DNA of 64,000 nucleotides from Thelephora terrestris. Its lineage: Eukaryota > Basidiomycota > Agaricomycetes > Thelephorales > Thelephoraceae. The position numbers and the translations under genes were made by a program. The stretch lies in NCBI GenBank assembly GCA_015956445.1, contig WIUZ02000016.1:248001-312000 (forward strand), written 5' to 3'. A model generated the notes under the pieces. That model saw nothing but the letters and a program-made list of their open reading frames with translations, was not told where the DNA came from and did no database searches. Shown piece by piece: positions 10,668 through 23,808 of the stretch (positions are counted from its first letter, which is position 1; every line of letters begins with the position of its first letter).

Positions 10668-13663
10668 ATGGCAGGTCTGGAAGAATTGGTAGAGAATCGG
10701 TGAGCCCGCGTACTTTTTCCCGTCGTGTATACGAGTCAGCTGGTGACTCTCTCTTCATCTGTAGCCGAACGGGCTCGGTCGAAGGTTCGGAATACGAGTT
10801 TCGTATCGAGGAAGCTTCGATTCGCAGCAAAACCACGGAACGAACACGGTACGTTGTTTCACAGACTCATCTTTCTGCCTGCTGAGAATTCTTCTGGTTG
10901 ATGTAGCCCAAGAGTCAGGTGGCAGACACCTCCCCCATCTCCGTCCACCAAATACAGACAGACGGAGAACGAGAGTTTCCGGCGGAATACCCCGCCACAA
11001 GCAGAGAGGTGCGTTTCTTCGCGCCTCATTGAATCGTTGCTAACACGCTAGATTGATAATTTGCTCACTGATATAGCCAAGGAGCCAGGCTCCAGACCCC
11101 GTATCTCTCACCTCAGCTCTCCCACACAGTATACAATGAGAGGATGCACGAGAGTTGGCGGTATGTTACCTCGCCACAGGCAGAAAGGCGCATTTCTTTG
11201 CGCCTCGTTTAATTGTTGCTAATACCCTGGTGTAGCCAGGGCGGACCGCCCGCTCAAGAGGACTATCGAGCCCAGTTCTACGATAAATACTGGAAGGTAG
11301 CCGAAGAACACGATAAGAAATTCTTGAAGAAATATGACCTGGACTTCAATACAACCTTGATATTTGTGGGTCCACCGTGAGGCCTTGATGAGCATGTGCT
11401 TACTAGAACGATAGGCTGGCCTGTTGTCCGCCGTTACTTCCGCATTTATCATACAGGTTAACTCTCAACTCCAGCCCAACTCAGGCGTTGAGACAACTGC
11501 GCTCCTCCGTTCATTTATTCACAAGATCGACAACACCATGTTCGGAAACGTTTCCACCCCTCCACAATGGGGTGGCCCCTCGTGGGCGACGGTTCTGGCC
11601 CAGATCTTCCTCGTCATCAGCCTTGCCGCTTCACTCTTCTCTGCCTTCCTGGCGGTGCTCGGCAAGCAATGGTTGAGCTGTTACGAGTCGATCGACCTGC
11701 GAGAGACGGTCATCGAACGTGGGCAGAATCGACAGCAAAAGCTGGACGGCCTTGTCACGTGGCGCTTCCATCGCGTGATGGAGTCCCTACCGCTGATGCT
11801 GCAAGTTGCGCTGTTCTTCCTCGGTTATGCCGTTCCCTTGTCGCTCATGGATAACAGCACCATGATCTCCTTCGTTGCCCTTGGCCTGACGTCGTTTGGT
11901 GTTCTCCTCCATTTTTCTGTAGTCATCGCTGGGGCAGTCTTCAAGAACTGTCCGTACCAAACATCCGCATCGTATCTGCTCCGCCACTTGAGGCCGAAAT
12001 CCCCAAGCATAGTACATTCTCTCGAAGTGAGCAACAAATTGGCCGTCACTCCACCCAACCGTAGCATCACAATGGTGGAGCCGGAACGAGTAGATTTGCA
12101 GTGCGTTTCATGGATTCTCTGGACATCACCGGACAAAACTCTCCACCTCTCAACCTTATTATACCTGGCATCAATATCAACGCTCGACGGAGTCGACCCC
12201 ACCCTCGTTCTGAATTGCTTCTACATCTTCGCCAGCTGCACCAGTCTCCGCGATCAAAGGGTGGCGATCATGCAGGGGTCGGAACAGTTGGCAGCGGTGT
12301 CCGCCAAGTGTCTCTCCCGTTGTTGGGAGCATCATGTCTCCACCACGAATCCCCGGATTTCACGTGTCCTTGAAGATCTCCGCCGACGGTACACCAGGGT
12401 TTTTCCTATCAATACCGATTTTGGGGGACTTCCGTTCGGTGCTATGATAGTGAGGATCCATAGTTTGTCCCATCAAGTCAGGAATATCTGGAAGAGCAAC
12501 TCCGAGCCGGCCCTTCAGGCATACACTGGCAGTCCGTCATGGCCCATTAGATACTCACGGCAACTGCTCGAGGATGCCCAGGAAGGATATCGAATGACGC
12601 AGAATAAAAAGGTACCACGTCGGATCCTCTGGTCTGCGCTCCGTTCCTTGTCTCTAGATCCCCCCGATTCAGCGTTCGACGTTGCTCACTACCTGATGGT
12701 TATTGCAATTGACCTTGACTTGGATATCTTAACGATCGTGGCCTTGGACGCAAGGTAGGTTTCAAATTCATGTGCTGTCCGCATTTTTGTCCCGGAGCCA
12801 GTGGATGTGTGGAGCAAGTCTCGAGCTTGATCACTCGGAAGCTTGAAACCATGGTCGGAGCCAACGATCCGGCCCTAATCTTTTCCAAGCGCAAGGCCAT
12901 AAGCGCTTTAGTTCCATATGCGGTCTTCTTGGATCGCGGTGCGCAGCAAGGGATGGTTAATTTGATCTCACTCGCTGCCGCAGCTTCAAAATCTGAAGAG
13001 TTCATATGGCGTCACGTCGAGGCGAACATCGGTGTATTGTTCGACGAACCAAGTCCTCCATCCCTAAATTTGATAATTGTACTCGCGTCATCTGTCATGC
13101 GGTGGGATCAATTGAACGGTAGAAGGGAAGTCACCAGGTGGGCAGAGGCAGTCTCGGCAGTCCCGTATACGGAGCAGGTTGGCTCGAGTGTTGCCGAGGT
13201 TCTATTGCGCATTGTGGCCAATGACTCTCTACGAGAACACATCCCAGCCAATGCTTGGGCGTTGTTGAAAAACCGGCCAACTCTCCGACTCGGGTGTGAG
13301 GCACAATCCATGGGAACTGTGGGTGACATTGTCCGCCACGTCCGAGGCCTTGGAGACATCGAAATCCTCAAATCGTACTTCCTCCTCGTCTGGTCGGAGT
13401 GGGATTTTCCTCACCCTTCCGGTCAAGATGAGATGGAGGTCTCAATCCACCAGGACTTTGGCGGACCAGACATGAAAAGCCACCGGCAAGAACTCATCGA
13501 GCGGTTGGATCATATCCTTGGGCAGTTGGATCGGGAGCTGGAACACTTCCACCGGCATGAGAAGCTGGTTCATGAGCAGCAAATTTTGTGGGCAAAAGAG
13601 GATTACGGAGAGCTGAGGAAGGCACTGCTGGAAATGCACACAAGAAGCGAAGAAAGCCCATAA
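10668..13663 (+). CDS. DUF6535 membrane protein, array gene A
   Basis: Seven exons (10668-10699, 10765-10848, 10907-11008, 11077-11187, 11236-11365, 11415-12754, 12802-13663) sum to 2,661 nt (886 aa) with no stop. Exons 1-4 encode a charged, disordered N-terminus. Exon 5 has the family start FYDKYWKVAEEHDKKFLKKY. Exon 6 opens with AGLLSAVTSAFII (first membrane segment) and carries three more (around VLAQIFLVISLAASLFSAFL, LPLMLQVALFFLGY and FGVLLHFSVVIAGAVF) with the conserved GKQWLSCYE loop and CPYQT. The remaining ~600 residues look soluble and helical, ending in repeated LGDIEILKSYFLLVWSEW-type blocks. Exons 3 and 4 are a tandem duplicate, and the intron after exon 4 begins GC instead of GT. 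DUF6535 has no known function; a membrane location is inferred. Confidence 0.85.
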
Positions 13664-15264
13664 TTGTATGTCTCCCAGTTGATACCTTCCGACATATAGG
13701 TGTGCTAATTCTCTCAAACATGTAGAATTCCACTCGACTTCGCTCCCCTATGTCTTGGAGTCCGTGATCCCGGATTTGGTGGCCTGCTTCCTTGAGCTTG
13801 TTGCCTTCGTGTGTCCGAATTGTAATGCGAGGGGGCGTGCTCAGCGTTTGCGACCCCTTTATCATCATCCTCTATTAGCTGCTGATGCAGATCGTAGCAT
13901 GGACCGCGTGTTTCGTACCGCACTCCTAGACTAGCGAGGGTAAACCTTGCTCCCGTTGTGTTCGTAATCCCGCCAACAACTATGCGGTCCGTGTGTTGCA
14001 CATCAATTGTGAGGCTGTCGGGCCCTCGTCTCTCAGGGTTCCGTTGTCCACTGAGAGGCATTTCGCTACTTCCGGACTACCTTTAGTACTGAAGGGCATC
14101 ATTTCCACAGCGATTCGAGGAGCATCGTGGGGGGCCCTCGGGTCCTTCAACTCCAGACGCCAGGTAGCAGAGTCGAAGAATGAGAACCTTCTCGAAACGC
14201 TTTGTTCTTCGTCCCGACAAAATTGGATGACAAAGACGACGAAGGGTCCATCAATGGGAGAACAGCACGATTCTGTGGCGGTTCCTGTTCGACGATCGTG
14301 GTATAAGTCATTTGCCACGATCTTGAACAACATATGGCCGTCCGAACACAAGAAGACGGATGACAAACCCCGTCCGAGTGGCTAAGTATCACAGCCAGCA
14401 GAGCTAAGGACCTTCGGACAAGAACGCCTGGAACTGAGACTGAAATATAAGCAGCTGAGGAACTCGCAGAATCTTCTGGACGCATGTCATTTGATACTCA
14501 CGCACGCGCCGTAGAACAGCCTATAGTGATGATGGGGTGATGAGATGGGCAAGAATTTGGACTTGGGTAGAATTGAAGCGGCGCTTATTCCACGCTCTCG
14601 CTCACTGCCAACGCCCCCACTCCCACACTTGCTAATTGTCAGTCAAGATTGTCAGCCTGGCGATAAGTCAGCCACGTGCAGATTGGGTAGTTCGTAACTT
14701 ACGACAGTGCCGCTCAGGTCGGGATGATAAGCAAACGTTTTCCCACAATCGGACGTACTGTGGCGCCAGCTCTTTTGCCTAGTCTGTATCCATCCAACCC
14801 GGTGGTTTTTCCCCTCCGAAAAACTCTCCGGCGCTGCGCCAAGAATGAGTACCCCGGACCTAGGACATCCCTCGCAAGGTAAGGGTTCTGATCGAGTCCA
14901 GATCCTGGACCAGATCACGGACTTCCTCCGACGCTCGTGATTGACACCGCGCGCGATGAGTGGCTTTAAAGCGTGTTACCCAACCGGATTGATACTAGTG
15001 TACCATTTTTCCCTCTATATAGAGCCATGGAGTGGTCACCCTCAATCGGAGGTTTCGCTCCTCGCTCTTGGTCTCGATTCTAAGCTTCTGCTTCTGTTCA
15101 CGACCACTTCTCACTTCTCTCTACCGTTTGATCTTTCTTTTGCGACTCGACACCGCCGTACTCATCTTCGAACTCTTGGCCATCACGGACACTCAGTGGT
15201 CCAGCAGTCCACGGCCTTGTGTCTTATCTCCCTCTCTCAGTAAACCAAATCGATACCCTCCCCC
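13664..15264. other. Intergenic between array genes A and B
   Basis: About 1.6 kb with no supported gene. Open frames of 90-130 codons exist on both strands around 13980-14485 but have no start context, introns or family motifs I recognise. The last 250 bp before gene B has a TATA-like box and a pyrimidine-rich leader. Confidence 0.4.
15016..15021 (+). promoter_or_regulatory. TATA-like box of array gene B
   Basis: TATATA sits in the context CCCTCTATATAGAGCC, about 245 bp upstream of the ATG at 15265. A similar TTCTATATACAATGG lies at 27187-27200 in the unit that holds the truncated copy, so the box appears to travel with the duplicated unit. Confidence 0.4.
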
Positions 15265-18200
15265 ATGGCAGATCCAGATGAGATCGTGGAGACTCCGTAA
15301 GTCCTCGTACATTTTCATGGAGCACATCCGCTAATATTAGTTCGAATCCTTAGTAGAATACCTATTGGCGATGGTTCGAGACAGGACGATGAGGGGGATT
15401 TTATTGATCGCAACAACAATAAGCGAAAGGGGTTTGTCGCTCTGTCATTATATCACCGGCCAAAACTGAACGTCTCATTCTCTTATCAAGGAGGCGTCGG
15501 AATCCTAGGCCACAGGGTCCTGTTCATAGCCCTCTGCCGGTGTATGGTTATATTCCCTGTCATTTGCAAATGCCTAACTTTTTCTTTGATCCAAGTCAAG
15601 GTCCTGAAGAAAATCAAAACGAAAAGGATAATAAGGGACAAAAAACTCAACGAAAACCGAATGGGTAAATCTATCTCTTACCCGACTAAAATGTCGCTAA
15701 CAACCTTGCGCAGCAAAAAACAGAGCGGATCGCCAACTCAAGGAGAACATCAAGTTCGATTCTACGAGACCTATCACAGGGTGGCTGAAGAGTACGACAA
15801 GGACTTTCTCAAGAAGTACGGGGGGGATTTGGATACCACTCTGATCTTCGTAGGTTTAACGCGAAGTTTTGGTGGGTACGTTCTGATTAGGTGATAGGCT
15901 GGTCTATTTTCTGCCGTCACCTCCGCGTTCATAATCGAGGTCGACTCTAAACTTCAACCCGACCCGAGTGAAGAGACCGCTGCCCTACTCCGAGTGCTTA
16001 TCTACAAGATCGACAGCACCACCTTCGGGAGTGACGTTCCCACTCTCCCCCCGCCACGGAACGGGCCTTCGTCCGCAATGGTCCATGTCCAGGCCATCCT
16101 CTTCACAAGTCTTGCAGCTTCCCTCCTCTCCGCCTTGTTGGCAATGCTCGGCAAACAATGGTTGAGCCGATACGACTCGTCCGATGTGCGGGGATCGGCC
16201 ATCGCACGCAGCCGCAATCGACAGCGAAAGCTTGACGGCATTGACGCGTGGTATTTTGTCTACATGATGGAGTCGTTGCCGTTGATGCTGCAGGCTGCTC
16301 TGCTGCTACTCGGTTGTGCCCTTTCGCGGTATCTCTGGGAAACATCCTCCACTGTCGCGTCGGTTATGATCGGCGTCACCTCTTTTGGCCTCCTCTTCTA
16401 CCTTTCCATCGTCATCGCCGGGGCAATCTCCAAGAGCTGTCCGTATCAAACACCTGGGTCGCCTGCTCTCCGTTACATAGGGCAGAAACTCCCGGGCATG
16501 ATTCGCTCAATTGCCTCTTCTCTCAAAAAATCCTTCCTGGAGTCCACGGTTTTGGCCCTTGTCAGAAGGAGCCTAGAACGCTGTTCCTCCTACTGTATCC
16601 CCGGGGCCAACATCATATGCTTTGTGGGGAGTTTGGTTTTCACGATCCCCCTTGGACTTGCCATCGACGCCTTTAATCTCGGGCTCACTGCGGTCCGAGG
16701 ATCGGCCGCCCTTTTCGCAAAAGCTCACCACATTGTCCGTAAGACACGTCAACACTGGCAAGGAAACCCGCGAGAGACAGATCCTTCTCAAGTTCAAGAA
16801 AGGAAAGACCGAAAGAAAGCTTTGTCGGACTTGCGGTGCATTTCGTGGACGCTCCAGACCTACCTCGACAAAGATATCCGCCTCTCGACCGTCAAACACC
16901 TCGAAACAAAGACCGAGCTCAAGCACTTTGACCCCTCGCTCGTTGTAGATCCCTGCTTTGACGTTATGGTCAGCTGCATCAATGTCAGCGACCGCAAGGC
17001 GGCAACTGTGCAGGGGAAGGGTGAGCTCGCGGCTGTGTCTGCCTGGTGTTTCTTTCGCTCCCTCCATTATCTCCTAAAGAAAAAGGATCTAGAAGCGTTC
17101 GAAAGTATTCGGCAACGCTGCAACACCAATTCCACGTTCAACAGCAACAACGATTTCGGGAGTCTTCCATACTGTTACACGATGGCCAAGATTCAGACCC
17201 TGATTGGCCACCAGTGGAGGCATCAAAGTATCCAGTGGGAAGACTACAAACCATCCGCCCCGGAATACATTACATTCGCACGGAACATGGTCAAGGCTGC
17301 CCAGGTAGAGTACCAACAGACAGAACACCAACAGACAGAGTATCGAAAGGCTCCAAAGGTTCCCCGTTGTATCCTCCGCTTTGCCTTGCACTCCCTATCT
17401 CAGGATTGTCTGCCTCCAACATCCGTTGTTGCCGACTGCCTGACGATCGTCGCCATCGACCTGGGTTGCGATGTTTTGCATATCCTTGCTTTGGAAGAGA
17501 GGTGTGTTCCCATCGTATGAGTATCCGCATTTCTCTGACCGAGACTCAAGTACACGAGTGGAGCGAGTCTCAAGCCTGATAATCAAGACGCTCGAATCAC
17601 TCCTCCAAGCTGCCGACCCTTTCATGATCCTCTCGAAGCATAAGGCCATCTGCACGATAGTTCCCTTTGCAGTCTCTCTGGAGCAACATGGACAGCAGGG
17701 GATGGTTGACTTGGCCTTACGTGCTGTTGAGGCCTCACGTTCTCCAGAATCGATCTGGCGCAAAGTTTACGGATACATCGCCAAGTTGTTCGAAAGGCCA
17801 AACCCTTCTTCTATATATCGGGTTATCGCACTCACAGCACACTACTGGGGTTGGGATTCCTGGGGCAATGCTGAAATTGCGGTAGTCAAGTGGGCAACAG
17901 CCATCTTGGAGGTCCCATATACGGAGGAGACGTGCCAGAGTGCGGTTGCTACCGCGTTGCAGGTCGTTCACGATGGATCTCTGCGACCCCATATCCCCGT
18001 CGAAGTTTGGGCGTGGCTCAAGAAACAACCAATTTTACCACCCCAGTCCGAAGGACGAACGAAGGGACCAAACCCAGACGTCATTAGTCACATTCGAGGT
18101 CTTGGAGATATCGAGATTCTCAAGTCATACCTCGTTCTTCTTTGGTCGGAGTGGAAGCCTCCTTCTGACGAAGAAATTGATGCGACGGGGATAGCAATTC

Positions 18201-18523
18201 GAAAGGACTTTTGCGGAACCCGGATGGAGCAACACCGGAAAGATCTCGTACGACGGTTGGACCACGTCCTCGGAGAGTTGGATCGAGGGTGGGGATATTT
18301 CTCACAACACACTACGCGTTATCCTACTCAGGATGAAGTTGAAGTGGCCAAGGTACGGTACGGAAAGCTGAAGGATGTGTTGCTAGAGGTGGAGAGGGAA
18401 GGGACGATGAAAGCTCTAACCCGTACGTCTCTCGTGTTGACCCTTTTCGGACAACAAGCTGATTTCCGTGGACCCTGTGTAGGATACCACTCGACCTGTG
18501 CTCTGTCTCTCCCGTGTCCGTAA
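15265..18523 (+). CDS. DUF6535 membrane protein, array gene B
   Basis: Exon 1 (15265-15296, 32 nt, MADPDEIVETP) has the same length and phase as exon 1 of A and E. Small exons follow. The DUF6535 start FYETYHRVAEEYDKDFLKKY ends at 15849, the large exon runs 15898-17501, and the last exon runs 17551-18523. It has four membrane segments like A, plus GKQWLSRYD and CPYQT. An insert after the fourth adds SLVFTIPLGLAIDAF, another hydrophobic stretch. A short duplicated Gln-Thr-Glu motif (YQQTEHQQTEY) lies near 17310-17345. Exon 3 (15491-15539) is one base out of phase with exon 4 in my model, whereas gene E splices cleanly at the same place. Either this copy uses another junction or its 5' part is frameshifted. 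The exact C-terminus after 18420 is uncertain. Confidence 0.75.
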
Positions 18524-19690
18524 TCTGGCGTTTGGAGAGGTTGTTAGTTCTTCCTGACGTTCGTGTCCCACTAATCGTCTCGTTTCGTCCGCTGACACAT
18601 CCCCTTTTTACAAACAATTGCAGTATTTCTCGGATTCACCTCATCACAATTATCGGTGAGAGATAGGATCGCGTAATTTTGCAGATTTGTTTGGTGTTGT
18701 ACTATTAGTTCTATCCGCAGACCGTCATGGGGATCATGATGACCCAACGGTTTTATGTCCACGACAGAGCGGCAGATTTTTACAGCTTCGTGTCTCTACC
18801 CTTTGGCCGGTCATATATACGTTGAACGCCCGAGCACGCCGGACTCAGCTGTTGTCCCTTGGTTGCCCGTTCTTAATCCCACGGAGCGTCCTATCTTTCA
18901 AGCCAAGAGCATGGTGTGAGTAGATGGAATTTATGGATGAAGCATGACTGTGAGGTCGGAAACTAGGCTGGTAAACGTCGTAGGCTTGCTCGCGCCGCGG
19001 TCCGGCTCGAGACTTGACTCATTCTTGATCGTGCAAGGAATGGAAGGCCGCTAAGCGTATATTGCGGAAACTCAATATTGCTACCGTACTCATTCCACCG
19101 TCGCCGCTTCTCGATTAATTCCGACCTTCAGCTTCATTCACGAGAGATTGACGTTTTGACAGCGAGTTGAAGCCTGTTTCGCCTCTTGGCGGAGAGTCAA
19201 GTCAGCTTTCATAACGTAGTATACTTTCTGATATGCCACCAGTCGCCACCATGGGCTCTGAGAAAGAGAAAACGAATGGGTGATCTGTTGACGTCCTTCA
19301 GGAATCTCAGGTTGCAAACGGGAAGACTCGCTCAGGGTTGTGTTTGCTCAAATCGCGGCGACAAGAATCCTGAGCGGATTAAGAACTTGGGCACGACTCT
19401 GCCTTCCTTCAACAGCCTGATGATTCGTAATCAAACTGTGGCGGGGCGCCAATCCCTCCTTTCGCCTCATATCCCTCCCCCGGTAAACTGGGTTTATACC
19501 GCCCATGATGGAGCATCTAGAAGAGGTCCCGGAGATACGGTTGGTTCTCTGATATGCTTTGCAGTCAGCTTGGCTTATGTTTGGGGCCGTAGTCAACCAG
19601 ATAGAATGGAGGATCCGATACGCCCGGCGGTCGAAGAACAGTCGACACGCATTGGAAGGAACGTAAGGATGCGGTACGGTCCCTTGTACA
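18524..19690. other. Intergenic between array genes B and C
   Basis: The first part (18524-18780) resembles the region after genes D and E (GTGCTCTGTCTCTCCCGTGT-like start, then a 'gacgatagga' block), so it belongs to the duplicated unit. A 175-codon open frame at 19186-19713 has no recognisable motif, overlaps gene C's first exon in another frame and is not called. Confidence 0.4.
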
Positions 19691-22504
19691 ATGACTGCTT
19701 TACGGGAGGCTGAAACTGGGTCCAGGAGACGCAAGGATTATAGAATCGCGGACGACTCGGAAAGCGACTCTTCATCAAGGTATGGTTGACGCCCTCTAAC
19801 CTGAAACTCCTCATCTCTGGTTACAGCGAGGATCAAGGAGATTTGAGCGTAGGCGGGAAAGGGGGACTGAAGAGACAAGCGACTGGCGGGTGAGCTTTCC
19901 TATTCAAATCGAGACATCGCCCGCGCTAATCCCTTGCATAGAAGGGGAGGGGGGCCGAGGTCGCCACAAGAGGTTCTTCGCACCAGATTCTACAAAAATT
20001 ACCACAAAGTCGCCGAGGAGTACGATAAGAAGTTCGTGAAGAGACACAGCGAGGACCTAAATGTGACAGCAATATTTGTGAGTCTCGCATGTTGCTCAAG
20101 TGCACACGCTGACGTGGGTATAAGGCTGGATTTTTGTCCGTTGTAATTTCTGTGTTCACCGCCGCCGCGCAAGTCCACTCCGAGTTTTCGCGGAATGCTC
20201 TGTGGCGGAGCGGTCCTTCCCAAACGGTTCTCGAGTTTCAAGTAATCCTCTTCACCAGCCTCGCCCTTTCCCTTTTCGCCGCTTTCATTGCAGTGCTCGG
20301 CAGCCGGTGGTTGACTCGATATGCATCAGTAGACTCCCGAGGGTCCATCATCGAGCGCAGCCTGAATCGGCAACGGAAGCTCGACGGTGTTTCCGACTGG
20401 TATTTCGACCACGTGATGGGGCTTCCAACGCTAATGCCATGGTCCATGCCGCGCTACTGCTGCTCGGTTCTGCCCTTTCCGACTACCTTTCAAAGGTCGA
20501 GTCGACTGCGGCGCAAGTCGTCTCCGATGCAACCACATTCGGTGTTCTATTCTACCTCTTCATTGTCGTTGCCGGTGCAGTTTCCACGAGCTGCCCATAT
20601 CAGACCCCCGGCGCTTACATCATCCGTCGCATCTTCCAAATCCCTGGCCGGCTTCATTCAGCCCTCTCCGCTTGCGTTCAAAGATCCGCGTGCCGTCATC
20701 TCCTCTTCTCGGTGTGGGATGACTTGAAAGAAACCTACCTGCGAGGCGACACACCCCCCGGCATCGAGAACGCCTACCTCATCGCTGCACTCTCAGGCAC
20801 CTTCCTTCTGCCCAATTACGTCCTCATGGACGCCTATCGCTTCTTGCAATTCATGGCTAGGCCGCTCACCCATTCTGTCCAGCGGGTGTGCCTCTTGTCA
20901 TGGCAGGGATCGGAACAGGAAATGGCTGCGCTGGACCTACGCTGCATCTCGTGGACGCTTCGGACATCGCTCCATACCCCTGCCCGTCTGTTGGCCCTGA
21001 ACTACCTTGCAGAAACAGCATTGGTCAACTTTGATCCCTCCCTTTTTGAAGACTGCCTTGACGTCCTCATCGGTTGCATCAACGTCACCAACGGCAAGGT
21101 AACAGTCGCTCGAGGATCGGAGCAGCTCGCGACGTTGTCTGCCCTGTGTTGCCTCCACGTACTTTCCCACCTCACAGCTGTAGATCCTAGGGTTGAAGAT
21201 CTCCGCCAACGCTACGCTAGCATTTTCCCACCGGAGGCAAATTTTGATGATCTCCCATTCTCTCACGCCCTCGGCGCAGTCCACAACGTATTCTATCAAC
21301 CGTGCAAGTCGCGTGTAGTATTCCCAACTCGTATAGATCATATATCTCTCATTACATGGCGATCAAAGCAGCTCCAGCGGATCCAATGGAAGGACTACAC
21401 TCCACCAATTGATGAACAAATCAAAGTTGCTCATGCCCTTTCAAAGATTATCTTGTTCGAGAACCGGAGGAGAGGCAAGGTGCCCCGCTGGCTCCTCCGC
21501 TTTACATTTCATTCGCTGTCCCAAGACCCCCTGCCACCCACTTCAGTCATCGTTAATTGCCTGTCAATAATTGCAGTTGACCTAGGCTGTCACATCAAGA
21601 GCCCCACAACTTTGAACGAAAGGCGTGTTTTGCATGTTATTGGTGTTCAATTTTCTGACTAAGAATTAGTGTGCAACTGGATGAGGTTTCTCGCCTTATA
21701 TCTCAGAAACTCGAGACCATCATCAAACCCTACGATACCCAGTTTTATGAAGGCAAGGCTATCAGCGCACTCCTCCTATATGCGGCCCACCCGGGGCAGC
21801 ATGGGAGGAATTTGAAACTTGACACATTGTTGCGCGCTACGAGAGCCTCCAGGTGGACGATGTGGGATCGCGTCGTCCCTGGGTTTTTCAACGCAGCAAG
21901 TCCTCTGGCCATCGTGCTTGCATCGCCACATTTGGATTGGTTCGACCTACCCTCGCTAAACCGTGAAGACTTAGTTAGTCAGTGGGTAGCGGCGGCTTCA
22001 GGGGTCACATATTCAGAAGAGGTAGCTTGGAGTGTGGTCGATGTACTCTCGCACATTGCGTGCTTTCCCTCCCTACGGTCACTTATCCCCGTTGGCATTT
22101 GGGCATGGTTGAAGAAGCGACCGTCCCTTCCACCAAAATCTCTGGGAAGGTCGATGGGAATGATGAACGAGGATACCGCTCGCTGCGTATGGAGACTCGG
22201 AGACTTCGAAATCCTGAAGTCGTATCTACTTGTCGTCTGGTCCGAGTGGGATCCCCCTGCGCCTCGTGACTTTTATACAACGTGCATATCGATCATCAGG
22301 ACAGATTTTCGCGGACGCGGAATGGGACACCACCGGGAAGATCTTATCGATCGGCTGGACCAAATTCTGGAACAGTTGGATCGAGGGTTGAATCACCTCC
22401 GACAGCAAAAACCATATTATACCGAAAGCGACTTTCGAGAGGCAAAGAAACAATACGGAGGACTCCGGCGGGTCGTGATGGAGATGGACAGAGAAGCGTT
22501 GTGA
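19691..22504 (+). pseudogene. DUF6535 array gene C, frameshifted
   Basis: Exons 19691-19779, 19827-19889 and 19942-20077 splice in frame and end in the family motif RFYKNYHKVAEEYDKKF. Exon 4 starts at 20125. Two lesions follow. The segment between the first membrane helix and the second (about 25 residues, including the KID(N/S)T(T/M)FG motif of the other copies) is missing around 20165-20215. Near 20420-20455 the sequence between codons matching VME and LLG is 5 nt longer than in gene B, which shifts the frame inside the third helix. After that the frame is open to 22504 with the usual C-terminal half. The last intron starts GC (AAAG|GCGTG, 21623). Unless a small unrecognised intron restores the frame, this copy cannot make a full protein; a sequencing error is the other explanation. 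Confidence 0.7.
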
Positions 22505-23808
22505 ACTTTCACTGGTGCGCCTCCCAGGATGACCAACCTCTCGGTCTACTAACCACCTTGTCGCATCTACCTACAGAACCTAACCAGTCTCAAAGGCCAA
22601 GGGTCTACAAGTCACCGTTGGAAATTGCCCCTTCGTACCGGTCGACAACGGGTGGAAATCAGGTTCGACCTGTTCCTGGATTGGACGCCCTGGTGCTTCC
22701 CGGCCGGGTCGCGGCCACCCTAAACCACCGCTTCCGCCTCCAACAGCTCGTTTTTCATCCACATTTCTCGGTCCATCAATCGTTGCCTCCGGATCCGACA
22801 CTCTTACTTCAATTTTTCTTTTTCTTTGCCACAACCGCGAACGATGTAGCGAGTCCAAGTTTGTAGAGTTCGCCATTCGCTTAGGTCATTGAACCCCCGT
22901 CACGCTCCCAATGCTTTGCGCATGTCCTCACCATCTATTTCCACTACCAGCTTGATTATCCCCTGACCTCAGTAGCTTATAACATGTGGTCCTTTTGTTC
23001 ATCCTACGCACGATGCAGCATGCAATTGCTTCGGCATCCGGCCTTCATAAACTCCCCTTCCTGAAAGCGGAGTTGAATACGACATATCGAGCTCGCCTCC
23101 CGACAAGGCCCCGAGGTTCTCACCCTCAGTTCTGACCTCCTTCAAAGTCTTGGATGGCGGGAGGGTGAAGCTCCTCAACCGAATTGGAAAGCCCAATCTT
23201 AACCACGACAACCTGGAGTCAACTATCAAGTTTTCATAGAAAATGCGGAAAGGCAGAGACACCTTGACTCATCCACTGGTGTTACCCGCGGTCACACGCA
23301 ACAGAGATTGCGAAAGAAATCTCCTGGGACCACACCTCTGTCGTTACCGACTCTGGCGATGGTACCGGTCTTGCGTAAAACGCGAGAATCTCGAGTCCGA
23401 CCAACGTGCGCCCTCGCCCTTGTTCCAATAACTACTAAGATACACCATGGGGACGGTGTTAAGCCACAGATTCATATACATGATTAGGAGTAGCAGAAAA
23501 CGTGTGGATACTCCGCAAAGGAAGGGAACATGGTTTGGGAACCGATTTGACCACTTCTTACCAAATTTGTATAGTTAAAAAAGTCCTAGTAGTCACTTGA
23601 AATACACTTTACCCAGGTACCTATCCCGCTGGTTCGGCGGGATAGCTGATGTAAACTTAAAACTGGACGATTTATGCCGGTATCGGTGGGTCTCCTGCGA
23701 GGACGGTACCTCAGACCAGGACCTGCAACTCGTATCGGTTTCACACGTGACTCGAAGGTTGCCGGTCCCAACATGTCTCTCAGTGAACATAATCGATATC
23801 CTCCCCAC
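22505..23808. other. Intergenic between array genes C and D
   Basis: No gene is supported. The part 23005-23110 is a copy of the dispersed repeat seen at 10450-10560. The leader just before gene D (CTCTCAGTGAACATAATCGA) matches the leaders of B and E (CTCTCAG(T/C)(A/G)AACCAAA), which marks a conserved 5' UTR. Confidence 0.4.

Noticed and set aside
13980-14485. Opposed frames of 110-130 codons
   Set aside because: Overlapping frames on both strands without motifs; probably chance.
19186-19713. 175-codon frame before gene C
   Set aside because: No recognisable motif, and it overlaps the spliced first exon of gene C in another frame.
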